Source: an uncultured Synergistales bacterium
Lineage (GTDB): Bacteria > Synergistota > Synergistia > Synergistales > Aminobacteriaceae
Reading direction: 5' to 3'
Assembly (NCBI GenBank): GCA_905233295.1
Contig: CAJODX010000014.1
Span: forward strand, 1 to 12,833
Length of the DNA stretch: 12,833 bases
Translations under genes and position numbers: made by a program
Shown: piece after piece, positions 6,792 to 12,833 of the stretch
How the letters are laid out: each line of letters begins with the position of its first letter
Position numbering within the stretch: position 1 is the first letter of the stretch
The notes under the pieces: model-generated
What the model saw: the letters and a program-made list of their open reading frames with translations, nothing else
Told to the model about the DNA's origin: nothing
Database searches by the model: none

Positions 6792-7190
6792 TTAGACACG
6801 ACGCCTCTTCGGTGGTCTGCACCCGTTGTGAGGAATGGGCGTAGCGTCTTTGATTAAGTTCACCTGAAGCCCTGCGGCCTGTAACGAACGAATCGCGCTT
6901 TCACGACCGGGACCGGGACCTTTAACTATAACGTCAATCTCCTGCATTCCCTGATCCTGTGCTGCCTTTGCAACCTGCGATGCTGCTGTCTGCGCGGCAA
7001 ACGGTGTTGACTTTCTCGCGCCTTTGAAACCGACGTTTCCGCCGCTTGCCCACGTGATGATATTTCCAGCTTTATCGCTGATGCACATGATCGTGTTGTT
7101 AAACGTCGAGTAAATGTGCGCCACTCCGTAATTTATATTTTTCTTTTCGCGCCTTTTGCCTTTACGAGCCTGCGCTGTTCTCTTTGCCAA
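6792..7190 (-). CDS. rpsK: 30S ribosomal protein S11
   Basis: A platform protein of the small subunit that helps form the mRNA exit/E-site region. The 132 residues carry the classic S11 core: GVAHIYSTFNNTI (22-34), WASGGNVGFKGARKSTPFAA (48-67), VKGPGPGRESAIRSL (89-103) and the C-terminal ATPIPHNGCRPPKRRRV, with a basic N-terminal tail. The start codon is TTG at 7188-7190, with AAGGAGG at 7201-7207 ten bases upstream and no ATG or GTG in a suitable position. It lies 40 bases after rpsM and 22 bases before rpoA. In many bacteria rpsD (S4) separates rpsK from rpoA; here it is absent, as in Bacillus. Confidence 0.98.
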   Translation of the reverse strand: MAKRTAQARKGKRREKKNINYGVAHIYSTFNNTIMCISDKAGNIITWASGGNVGFKGARKSTPFAAQTAASQVAKAAQDQGMQEIDVIVKGPGPGRESAIRSLQAAGLQVNLIKDATPIPHNGCRPPKRRRV

Positions 7191-7230
7191 GTTTAATTTA
7201 CCTCCTTACTTTGAAACTCACGCCGCAATA

Positions 7231-7608
7231 TTATTTCGTTGCGACTTTCTTGTTTGCGACTGTCCTTCTCGGACCTTTGCGCGTTCTTGCGTTTGTCTTT
7301 GTGCGCTGACCTCTGACGGGAAGTCCGAGACGATGACGCTGACCGCGGTAACAACCGATGTCAATAAGACGTTTGATGTTCATTGAAATTTCGCGTCTTA
7401 AATCGCCTTCAACTTTGTAATTGTCTTCGATTTCGCGGCGAAGTTTCTGTGTATCGGCTTCATCTAAATCTTTGACTCTGATGTCGGGATTTACGCCTGT
7501 CGCAGCGAGAATTTTCTGCGCTGTTTTAAGACCGATGCCGAAAATATACGTCAAGCCGATTTCGATTCTTTTATCTCTCGGCAAATCTACACCTGCAATA
7601 CGTGCCAT
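7231..7608 (-). CDS. rpsM: 30S ribosomal protein S13
   Basis: A small-subunit head protein that contacts the P-site tRNA and bridges to L5 in the large subunit. It has 125 residues, the usual length. It starts MARIAGVDLPRDKRIEIGLT (1-20), includes the helix-hairpin-helix-like YIFGIGLKTAQKIL (21-34), and ends in the basic RGQRHRLGLPVRGQRTKTNA..RKGPRRTVANKK tail that reaches the tRNA. The ATG is preceded by AGGAGG (7619-7624), which is itself the last two sense codons of rpmJ. The stop of rpmJ lies only 7 bases before this ATG, so there is no room for the S4-binding leader pseudoknot known upstream of E. coli rpsM. Confidence 0.98.
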   Translation of the reverse strand: MARIAGVDLPRDKRIEIGLTYIFGIGLKTAQKILAATGVNPDIRVKDLDEADTQKLRREIEDNYKVEGDLRREISMNIKRLIDIGCYRGQRHRLGLPVRGQRTKTNARTRKGPRRTVANKKVATK

Positions 7609-7615
7609 TTAATTA

Positions 7616-7741
7616 TTACCTCCTGACACCCTGACGCTGTTTATGTCTCGGGTTGCGGCTGCAAATGACACGCACAACGCCGTGACGGCGGATTACTCTG
7701 CAATATTCGCAGATAGGCTTTACTGAAGGCCCTACTTTCAT
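7616..7741 (-). CDS. rpmJ: 50S ribosomal protein L36 (zinc-ribbon type, slightly extended)
   Basis: A very small large-subunit protein that binds 23S rRNA. The frame reads MKVGPSVKPICEYCRVIRR and ends RNPRHKQRQGVRR, 41 residues in total. The zinc ligands Cys11, Cys14, Cys27 and His33 are all present, so this is the zinc-binding (C+) form. The one-residue-longer spacing before the His matches the E. coli type. Most family members end at KQRQG (37-38 residues); here three more residues (VRR) follow, and the two Arg codons are AGG AGG, the rpsM ribosome-binding site. The ATG at 7739-7741 has AAGGTGG a few bases upstream and lies 15 bases after the infA stop. Confidence 0.97.
   Translation of the reverse strand: MKVGPSVKPICEYCRVIRRHGVVRVICSRNPRHKQRQGVRR
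7619..7624 (-). promoter_or_regulatory. rpsM ribosome-binding site embedded in the rpmJ coding end
   Basis: AGGAGG on the minus strand, 10 bases before the rpsM ATG. It is read both as the last two Arg codons of rpmJ and as the Shine-Dalgarno sequence of rpsM. Ribosomes ending on rpmJ would cover it, which implies coupling of the two genes. Confidence 0.85.
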
Positions 7742-7756
7742 GCTGATACCACCTTA

Positions 7757-7984
7757 TTATTTATAACGATAAATTATTCTTCCCCTTGTCAAATCATACG
7801 GGGAAATTTCCACAAGCACCTTATCACCCGGTAAAATCCTGATGAAGTGCATTCTCATTTTTCCGCTGACGTGAGCAAGAACACGATGCCCGTTTTCAAG
7901 TTCAACTCTGAACATTGCGTTGGGCAGCGGCTCTGAAATTACGCCCTTTACTTCGATTACGTCCTCTTTGCCGGAGTTTGCCAT
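7757..7984 (-). CDS. infA: translation initiation factor IF-1
   Basis: IF-1 binds the A site of the 30S subunit during initiation. The 75-residue protein is a single OB-fold (S1-like) domain: EDVIEVKGVISEPLPNAMFR (7-26), ENGHRVLAHVSGKMRMHFIR (30-49), ILPGDKVLVEISPYDLTRGR (50-69) and IIYRYK (70-75), all diagnostic of IF-1. The N-terminus, MANSGKEDVIE, is two or three residues longer than the usual MAKEDVIE/MAKKDVIE. The ATG overlaps the stop of the preceding KOW gene (TAATG). AGGAG and AGGA sequences sit within the last codons of that gene, again suggesting coupled translation. Confidence 0.98.
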   Translation of the reverse strand: MANSGKEDVIEVKGVISEPLPNAMFRVELENGHRVLAHVSGKMRMHFIRILPGDKVLVEISPYDLTRGRIIYRYK

Positions 7985-8241
7985 TAATTTCCTACGCTCC
8001 TAAAAAAATATCCCGCGTCAATGTCTTTACCTGCCTTTATAAATTCTAACAACTCTTCTGCGCGTCTTAACGTCGATTGCAAATGTTTCGGGTTTTTCTT
8101 CTTCGGTTTTGAAACATTAAATCTCGCAGGTCTTATCAATTTTATTCTGCCGTCATTTTCAAAACCCGATACAACATAAAAAACTCCCGTATCTTTGCCT
8201 CGTCTGGAGATGACTATCTGACCTACCTGATACTCTGCCAC
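7984..8241 (-). CDS. KOW-domain RNA-binding protein (L14e-like)
   Basis: A small basic protein of 85 residues. The first 40 residues (YQVGQIVISRRGKDTG, then VFYVVSGFENDGRIKLIRPA) form a KOW/SH3-like fold as in L14e/L24-type RNA binders. The rest has a Lys-rich stretch (KPKKKNPKH, 45-53) and a short helix (TLRRAEELLEFIKAG, 57-71). Genes of this type sit between map and infA in many Clostridia and related bacteria and are usually annotated as KOW domain-containing or ribosomal L14e-like proteins. A ribosomal or translation role is inferred from place and fold; the function is not established. The start is GTG at 8239-8241 with GGAG about 11 bases upstream. It overlaps the end of map by 19 bases, and its stop overlaps the infA start by one base. 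Confidence 0.9.
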   Translation of the reverse strand: MAEYQVGQIVISRRGKDTGVFYVVSGFENDGRIKLIRPARFNVSKPKKKNPKHLQSTLRRAEELLEFIKAGKDIDAGYFFRSVGN

Positions 8242-9002
8242 TTTGTCAAAATCTCCGGTCCGTCGTCAAGAATTACAATCGAGCGTTCAAAGTGTGCCGC
8301 GTCAGAACCGTCAACAGTTGAGACAGTCCAGCCGTTAGCTCCGACCTTCACATCTTCGCGCCCGGACATAATCATAGGCTCAATAGCTACCGTCATGCCG
8401 GCTTTCAGCGTCATTCCCTGACCGGCTTTGCCATAGTTCGGGATTTGAGGAGCTTCGTGCATTTTCTTACCGATTCCGTGTCCCGTGTAATCTCTGACAA
8501 TTCCAAAGTTAAAGGTCTTGACGTAACTTTCAACCGCGTGTCCTATATCGCCTAGCGTGTTGCCCGCGAGTGCCGCCGCTATTGCCCTGTTCAAAGAATC
8601 TTCCGTAACTTCAAGAAGTTTTTGTCTTTCAGGACTTATCGCTCCAACAGGGTACGTGCATGCAGCATCACCGCAGTAACCGTTGACATAAGCTCCTACA
8701 TCAATGCTTATAATGTCGCCTTCCTGTAAAATCCTGTTGAAGTCAGGAATGCCGTGAACGACTTCTTCGTTGACTGAAGCGCAAATCGTTCCGGGAAAAG
8801 GAGTCATGTTAAAAGCCGGCTTATAATTTTTGAACGCTGGAATGCCGTTGTTTTTTCTGATGTGTTCTTCGGCAAGCCTGTCAAGTTCTCCCGTAGAAAT
8901 TCCAGGTCTGACAGCCTCGCGCATAATGTCAAGAACTTCGGCGGTAACGCGTCCGGCAATTTTCATTAATTCGATTTCTTCAGGGCTTTTAATTTTTATC
9001 AT
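8223..9002 (-). CDS. map: type I methionine aminopeptidase
   Basis: Removes the initiator Met from nascent proteins. The 259 residues form a single catalytic pita-bread domain without an N-terminal extension, the E. coli-like type Ia. All five metal ligands are visible: D101 (IISIDVG), D112 (CGDAAC), H175 (YTGHGIG), E208 (AIEPM) and E239 (HFERSI). The substrate-site histidines H83 (VVHGIP) and H182 (KMHEAP) are also present. The ATG lies 14 bases inside adk, with only a weak ribosome-binding site, so it probably relies on translation of adk. Its last codons overlap the KOW gene. The adk-map pair after secY is a common arrangement in Gram-positive-type spc operons. Confidence 0.98.
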   Translation of the reverse strand: MIKIKSPEEIELMKIAGRVTAEVLDIMREAVRPGISTGELDRLAEEHIRKNNGIPAFKNYKPAFNMTPFPGTICASVNEEVVHGIPDFNRILQEGDIISIDVGAYVNGYCGDAACTYPVGAISPERQKLLEVTEDSLNRAIAAALAGNTLGDIGHAVESYVKTFNFGIVRDYTGHGIGKKMHEAPQIPNYGKAGQGMTLKAGMTVAIEPMIMSGREDVKVGANGWTVSTVDGSDAAHFERSIVILDDGPEILTKWQSIR

Positions 9003-9612
9003 CGTTCAACAGTTCAGCGACACACGCAAAAACTTCTTCGGGTTTCTGCCCCGCATCGACTTCGAGCAATAAATCTTTGTCGCGGTAAAACTTGATTAAC
9101 GGCTCTGTCTGCTCGTGAAAAACTTTCAAACGGCTTCTTACAGTTGTTTCGTTGTCATCATCGCGCGTGTAAAGTTCTCCTCCGCATGACGGGCATTTGT
9201 CGTGTTCAAGCCTTGTCGTAACATTTCCGCAGTCTTTGCACACAGCACGGCTTGAAAGTCTTCTGACGATAGCTTCATCGTCAACGTTAAATAAAATAAC
9301 GCCGTCAAGTTTCGTTTTACCGTCAAGAAATTCAGCCTGAGCAACAGTCCTTGGGAAACCGTCAAGCATAAAACCTTCATCGTCTGCAAACTCAGCGAGT
9401 TTTTCACCGACCATTTTCATTACAGTTTCATCGGGAACAAGCTGACCTGCGTCCATATATTTTTTCGCTTCAAGCCCCAAAGGCGTGCTGTTTTTCAGAT
9501 TTTCTCTGAAAATATCGCCAGTTGAAACGTGAGCAAGACCGTAACGTTCTTTGATTAAGGCGTCCTGAGTACCTTTGCCGGCACCAGGCGCACCAAGTAA
9601 AACCAATCTCAT
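8989..9612 (-). CDS. adk: adenylate kinase, zinc-binding LID type
   Basis: Interconverts AMP + ATP and 2 ADP in the cytoplasm. The 207 residues include the P-loop GAPGAGKGT (7-15), the AMP-site region STGDIFREN (30-38), the DGFPRT motif (84-89) and catalytic arginines in RRLSSR (117-122). The LID carries four cysteines, C125/C128 and C140/C143, a structural zinc site typical of Gram-positive and many anaerobe enzymes and absent from the E. coli enzyme. The ATG starts one base after the secY stop, with AGAGG five or six bases upstream inside the last secY codons. It overlaps map by 14 bases. A little shorter than the usual 214-217 residues, but no motif is missing. Confidence 0.98.
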   Translation of the reverse strand: MRLVLLGAPGAGKGTQDALIKERYGLAHVSTGDIFRENLKNSTPLGLEAKKYMDAGQLVPDETVMKMVGEKLAEFADDEGFMLDGFPRTVAQAEFLDGKTKLDGVILFNVDDEAIVRRLSSRAVCKDCGNVTTRLEHDKCPSCGGELYTRDDDNETTVRSRLKVFHEQTEPLIKFYRDKDLLLEVDAGQKPEEVFACVAELLNDDKN

Positions 9613-9613
9613 T

Positions 9614-10915
9614 TTAACCTCTTAAAAGCCCGCGCGAACGTCCGCCGGATTTCTTTAATATTCCGTCATAATGCCGCATCAAAAGCTGGGCTTCGATCTG
9701 GTTAATCGTGTCCATCGCAACGCCTACGACGATAAGAACAGCAGTTCCGCCGAAATAAAAACTTCTGACGTTCAGAACAGATGACATTACGTTCGGAATT
9801 AACGCAATGATTGCAAGGAAGACTGCACCGCCAAGAGTGATTCTTTCCATAACGCGAGTAATGTAATCCGAAGTCGGCTGCCCCGGTCTGATTCCTAAAA
9901 TAAATCCGCCGTATTTCTTCATGTTGTTGGCAATATCCGTAGGATTAAAGACTACGGCAGTGTAGAAATACGAGAAAAATATAATCAGAAGAACGTCGCA
10001 AATAATATAAAAGACACTGTTAGGCGCAAATATCGTGCTGAAAAATCTTCCGACCGTGCTGTCCGTGAAATAATTCGCTATCGTGTAGGGGAAAATCAGG
10101 AGCGATGATGCGAAAATTATCGGAATAACTCCAGCCTGATTGACTTTCAACGGAATGAAAGTACTCTGACCGCCGTAAATTTTATTTCCGACTACGCGCT
10201 TGGCATACTGGACGGGAAGTCTTCTCTGTCCTTCCTGCAGCATAATACAGCCCGCTATGACTACGACCATTAAGACAATGCCGAGCAACAGAGCTATAAC
10301 GCTGAGCGAACCTAAACGAACCATGCTCCACGTCTGCAAAATCGCTTCAGGAATCCTCGCAACGATACCGGCGAAAATTAATAACGAAATTCCGTTGCCG
10401 ATGCCGTGATCCGTGAGTTCTTCACCGAGCCACATTACAGCGACTGAACCTGTTACGAGCGTAACAATGACTAAAAGCCAGTCGAAAAATCCTCCCTGCA
10501 TTATGCCGAGTCCGCGAAGCCACGCCGTCATTCCAATCGCCTGCACAAGAGCAAAGACCACTGCACCGTAGCGTGTCCACTGCGTGATTTTTTTATGACC
10601 GTCAGCACTGTCTTTCTGCAATTTTTCAAGATAAGGAAAAATTACAACAAGCAGCTGCATAACAATGCTTGAGTTGATGTAAGGCGCAACCCCCAGCGAA
10701 AATATTCCGAAACGGCTCAACGCACCGCCCGAAAATAAATTCAGGAAGTCCATAACTCCGCCGCCTGTGCTGAACAAGCTTGCCATAGCAGCTCTGTCAA
10801 CGCCGGGACTTGGGATATATGCGCCAAGTCTGAAGACGAACAATATCCCAATCGTGAATAAAATCCTGCGTTTCAAATCTGGGAGTCTGAAAATATCACC
10901 CAACGACCCGAACAT
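9614..10915 (-). CDS. secY: preprotein translocase subunit SecY
   Basis: The channel-forming subunit of the Sec translocon in the inner membrane. The 433 residues contain about ten hydrophobic helices. Diagnostic pieces are the N-terminal FRLPDLKRRILFT, the IPSPGVD element in the first periplasmic loop/plug region, APYINSSIVMQLL (TM2), GIGNGISLLIFAGIVARIP (TM4-5), the cytoplasmic loop QEGQRRLPVQYAKRVVG, KVNQAGVIPIIFASSLL (TM7), and the ribosome/SecA-binding loop NMKKYGGFILGIRPGQPT. The ATG overlaps the rplO stop (TAATG), with GAGGT in the last rplO codons as ribosome-binding site. It sits between rplO and adk, the standard spc-operon place, so its synthesis is tied to that of ribosomes. Confidence 0.99.
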   Translation of the reverse strand: MFGSLGDIFRLPDLKRRILFTIGILFVFRLGAYIPSPGVDRAAMASLFSTGGGVMDFLNLFSGGALSRFGIFSLGVAPYINSSIVMQLLVVIFPYLEKLQKDSADGHKKITQWTRYGAVVFALVQAIGMTAWLRGLGIMQGGFFDWLLVIVTLVTGSVAVMWLGEELTDHGIGNGISLLIFAGIVARIPEAILQTWSMVRLGSLSVIALLLGIVLMVVVIAGCIMLQEGQRRLPVQYAKRVVGNKIYGGQSTFIPLKVNQAGVIPIIFASSLLIFPYTIANYFTDSTVGRFFSTIFAPNSVFYIICDVLLIIFFSYFYTAVVFNPTDIANNMKKYGGFILGIRPGQPTSDYITRVMERITLGGAVFLAIIALIPNVMSSVLNVRSFYFGGTAVLIVVGVAMDTINQIEAQLLMRHYDGILKKSGGRSRGLLRG

Positions 10916-11364
10916 TAGATTACCTCGTGAGTCCCGCCGGCAGCCTCAATTTTTTTAGCTGCTTCCGCACTGAATGCAGCGGCTTTAATTTTAAGAGCCT
11001 TTGTTAATTCACCGCGTGCAAGAATCTTTACCGGAACATTTTTCTTGCGGATAACTCTCGCATTGAAAAGAGCTTCGGCATTAACTTCCGCTCCGGCTTC
11101 AAATTTCTTTTCGAGAGCGTCAAGATTTACAGGCTGAAAGACTTTCGCGAATCTGTAATTATTAAATCCGCGTTTGGGCGTCCTTCTCGTTAAAGGCATC
11201 TGACCGCCTTCAAAGCCCGGTCTTACACCGCCGCCTGTTCTGGACTTGTCGCCCTTGTGTCCTTTGCCTGAAGTTTTGCCGGTTCCGCTTCCGATACCCT
11301 GTCCGAGACGCTTTGCCTTATGCGTTGAGCCTTTTGCAGGGTGTAAATCGTTTAATGTAATCAT
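10915..11364 (-). CDS. rplO: 50S ribosomal protein L15
   Basis: A large-subunit assembly protein. From ATG 11364 it has 149 residues: MITLNDLHPAKGSTHKAKRL (1-20), then the Gly/Lys-rich loop (GQGIGSGTGKTSGKGHKGDK and SRTGGGVRPGFEGGQMPLTR) that threads into 23S rRNA, followed by the globular C-terminal domain. A longer frame could begin at ATG 11379 (adding MGGRR), but that ATG overlaps the GGGAGG sequence (11372-11377) that is ideally placed for the 11364 ATG. The family also begins at MxLNDL, so I prefer the shorter form. Its ATG overlaps the rpmD stop (ATGA), and its stop overlaps the secY start. Confidence 0.97.
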   Translation of the reverse strand: MITLNDLHPAKGSTHKAKRLGQGIGSGTGKTSGKGHKGDKSRTGGGVRPGFEGGQMPLTRRTPKRGFNNYRFAKVFQPVNLDALEKKFEAGAEVNAEALFNARVIRKKNVPVKILARGELTKALKIKAAAFSAEAAKKIEAAGGTHEVI

Positions 11365-11543
11365 TCTGCGACCTCCCATTTAACAAGATGGCGCACATGT
11401 TCAAGCATGCCTCTGATCTGGGGCGTGTCTTCATGCTCAACTTCTGAATTTAATTTCTTAAACCCGAGAGCTTTTATAGTGCGCTTCTGTCTTTCGGGAA
11501 AACTGATTGCGCTTTTGATCCACTTTGCTTTAATTTTTGCCAT
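11361..11543 (-). CDS. rpmD: 50S ribosomal protein L30
   Basis: A small large-subunit protein of 60 residues, the normal bacterial length. It keeps the family pattern: a short beta strand MAKIKAKWIKSAI, the core FPERQKRTIKALGFKKLNS (15-33), and the C-terminal DTPQIRGMLEHVRHLVKWE. It lies between rpsE and rplO, its standard position. The ribosome-binding site GGGGAG is formed by the last sense codons of rpsE just before its stop, and the stop overlaps the rplO ATG. Confidence 0.98.
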   Translation of the reverse strand: MAKIKAKWIKSAISFPERQKRTIKALGFKKLNSEVEHEDTPQIRGMLEHVRHLVKWEVAE

Positions 11544-11549
11544 TGTGAA

Positions 11550-12086
11550 TCACTCCCCGATTACTGCTTCTTCAGCAGTTTCTTCCGTATTCTCTTCGCC
11601 TGCAAGCCCTCTGAGTTTCATTATTTCTTCTTCAGTGCGGCTTATTTTGATAGCTTCGAGAGTAGCGTGAGCAATATTAATTGCGTTCGCAGTGCGCCCG
11701 GTAACTTTTGTAACAACGTCTTTGACTCCGCCAAGCTCCATAATCGCACGGACAACTCCGCCCGCGATTACTCCTGTACCTTCAGGGCACGGCTTGAGCA
11801 AAACTCTTGCAGCTCCGAACTCACCGACAACAGGGTGCGGAATTGTGCTGCCGTCGTGGCGTACCGTTACCATGTTCTTTTTTGCTTTTTCGATGCCCTT
11901 GCGGACAGCTTCAGCAATTTCTTTTGCCTTGCCGATGCCTGTTCCGACCTGTGAAGCTCCGTCGCCGACAACTACAAGGACTGCAAAACGGAAACGTTTA
12001 CCGCCTTTAACGACTTTGCTGACACGGTTGATAGCTACAACGCGCTCCTGGAACTCTACGGCTTCTGTTTCATTTCTTCTGGGCAT
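11550..12086 (-). CDS. rpsE: 30S ribosomal protein S5
   Basis: A small-subunit protein at the mRNA entry channel, involved in decoding accuracy. It has 178 residues. The N-terminal double-stranded-RNA-binding-like domain reads EFQERVVAINRVSKVVKGGK (12-31), then RFRFAVLVVVGDG. It is followed by GIGKAKEIAEAVRKGIEKAK, the loop VRHDGSTIPHPVVGEFGAAR, and a C-terminal domain with VIAGGVVRAIMELGGVKDVV and GRTANAINIAHATLEA. The C-terminus is Glu/Ala-rich. The ATG overlaps the rplR stop (TAATG). A strong AAGGAGGG at 12098-12105, inside the last codons of rplR, is 11 bases upstream. Confidence 0.99.
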   Translation of the reverse strand: MPRRNETEAVEFQERVVAINRVSKVVKGGKRFRFAVLVVVGDGASQVGTGIGKAKEIAEAVRKGIEKAKKNMVTVRHDGSTIPHPVVGEFGAARVLLKPCPEGTGVIAGGVVRAIMELGGVKDVVTKVTGRTANAINIAHATLEAIKISRTEEEIMKLRGLAGEENTEETAEEAVIGE

Positions 12087-12451
12087 TAGAATACAAGCCC
12101 TCCTTCGCGTGCGGCATCAGCTACTGCCGCGATTTTTCCGTGATAGGCATGACCTCCGCGATCAAACACTACAGTGTTGATGCCTTTGGCTTTTGCACGT
12201 TCAGCGATTGTTTTCCCGATGACTTTTGCCGCCGCAATATTGCAACCGCCCTTGAGTTCCGGCTGTAAAACCTTCTCAAGAGTTGACGCGCTCACGAGCG
12301 TATGACCTTTATCATCGTCAATAACCTGAACGTAAATATTTTTAAGGCTTCTGAACACGCACAGACGTGGCTTTTCAGCAGTGCCCGAAAGTGTGCGGCG
12401 CAGTCTTTCATGCCTTATAACGCGCATATCATTTCTGCTTTTCTTTTTCAT
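12086..12451 (-). CDS. rplR: 50S ribosomal protein L18
   Basis: A 5S rRNA-binding protein of the central protuberance. The 121 residues show a basic N-terminal tail (KKKSRNDMRVIRHERLRR), then GTAEKPRLCVFRSLKNIYVQ (24-43), VIDDDKGHTLVSASTLEK, and the C-terminal GINTVVFDRGGHAYHGKIAA followed by VADAAREGGLVF, which is the family signature. The final EGG codons also supply the ribosome-binding site of rpsE. The ATG lies six bases after the rplF stop with only a weak GGGG element about 14 bases upstream, so it is probably translated by coupling. Confidence 0.99.
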   Translation of the reverse strand: MKKKSRNDMRVIRHERLRRTLSGTAEKPRLCVFRSLKNIYVQVIDDDKGHTLVSASTLEKVLQPELKGGCNIAAAKVIGKTIAERAKAKGINTVVFDRGGHAYHGKIAAVADAAREGGLVF

Positions 12452-12457
12452 AATGTT

Positions 12458-12833
12458 TTACTTCGCCCCAGTCTTTCCGGCCTTGCGGAGAATATACTCG
12501 TTTTCAAACTTGATACCCTTTCCGTGATAAGGCTCAGGCGGTCTGAACTCTTTGATAAGGGCACATGTCTGACCGACCAGCTCTTTATCTATGCCCTTGA
12601 CGTGAAATTTAATCGGGTTCTCGACAACGATCTCTATACCTTCAGGCGGCGTGAACTCGACAGGGTGTGAATAGCCGAGGTTCAAAACGAGTTTTTTGCC
12701 CTGAAGCGCTGCACGCCAACCTACACCGACAATTTCCATAGTCTTTGAAAATCCTGTCGTAACGCCTGTAACCATGTTGGCAATCAAAGCTCTGGTCATT
12801 CCGTGCCACGCTCTTGTCTGTTTCTCCTCGTTG
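12458..12833 (-). CDS. rplF: 50S ribosomal protein L6 (N-terminal part outside window)
   Basis: The C-terminal 124 residues of L6, a large-subunit protein near the factor-binding site. The family is normally about 178-180 residues, so roughly 55 N-terminal residues are beyond the window edge. The frame is open to the edge: NEEKQTRAWHGMTRALIANM (first visible residues), the second alpha/beta domain with GVGWRAALQGKKLVLNLGYS and HPVEFTPPEGI, then VKGIDKELVGQTCALIKEFR and the ending PEPYHGKGIKFENEYILRKA. The internal ATG at 12799 is not the true start, since conserved L6 sequence continues upstream of it. It precedes rplR by six bases. Confidence 0.98.
   Translation of the reverse strand, partial: NEEKQTRAWHGMTRALIANMVTGVTTGFSKTMEIVGVGWRAALQGKKLVLNLGYSHPVEFTPPEGIEIVVENPIKFHVKGIDKELVGQTCALIKEFRPPEPYHGKGIKFENEYILRKAGKTGAK

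Noticed and set aside
11365..11379. An upstream ATG that would start L15 as MGGRRMITL
   Set aside because: These bases hold the SD (GGGAGG) for the downstream ATG at 11364. The L15 family starts at MxLNDL, and the ATGA overlap with rpmD is typical.
11692..12180. A 162-codon plus-strand open frame opposite rpsE and rplR
   Set aside because: It is antisense to two certain ribosomal protein genes and its Pro/Thr/Ser-rich product has no recognisable features.

Overview
This 12.8-kb window is almost fully coding. It carries the downstream half of a bacterial spc/alpha ribosomal-protein supercluster, read right to left on the minus strand. The order is rplF (cut by the window end), rplR, rpsE, rpmD, rplO, secY, adk, map, a small KOW-domain protein gene, infA, rpmJ, rpsM, rpsK, rpoA and rplQ. 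An ECF-transporter module follows on the same strand: a fused two-domain EcfA ATPase, then EcfT. After it come an NCS2-type nucleobase permease (minus strand) and a convergent NodB-type polysaccharide deacetylase (plus strand).

The organism is a moderately A+T-rich anaerobe-type bacterium. The KOW gene between map and infA, a Cys4 zinc-type adenylate kinase, and an ECF module directly behind rplQ recall Clostridia-like Firmicutes and Synergistota. The style of RpoA and SecY makes me lean to Synergistota, but with low confidence. rpsD is missing from its common place between rpsK and rpoA.

The ribosomal block is tightly packed. Neighbours overlap through TAATG or ATGA stop/start junctions or by 14-19 bases. 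Many Shine-Dalgarno (SD) sequences lie inside the last codons of the gene before, which suggests one long, translationally coupled transcript. No promoter is obvious inside it. rpsK, rpoA and rplQ, three genes in a row, all appear to start at TTG behind strong, well-spaced SD sequences. The KOW gene starts at GTG.

The most unusual object is RpoA. The normal alpha subunit ends near residue 339, but this protein runs to 602 residues. The extra tail of about 263 residues looks disordered. It begins with a 48-residue segment holding 27 Asp/Glu and no Lys/Arg, continues with three tandem 41-residue repeats (an exact 123-bp period), and ends in a Lys/Ala-rich stretch like histone H1.

At the left end, the permease and deacetylase genes converge on a hairpin terminator. 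The deacetylase has a consensus -10 box at the window edge. No stretch longer than about 75 bases lacks a gene.
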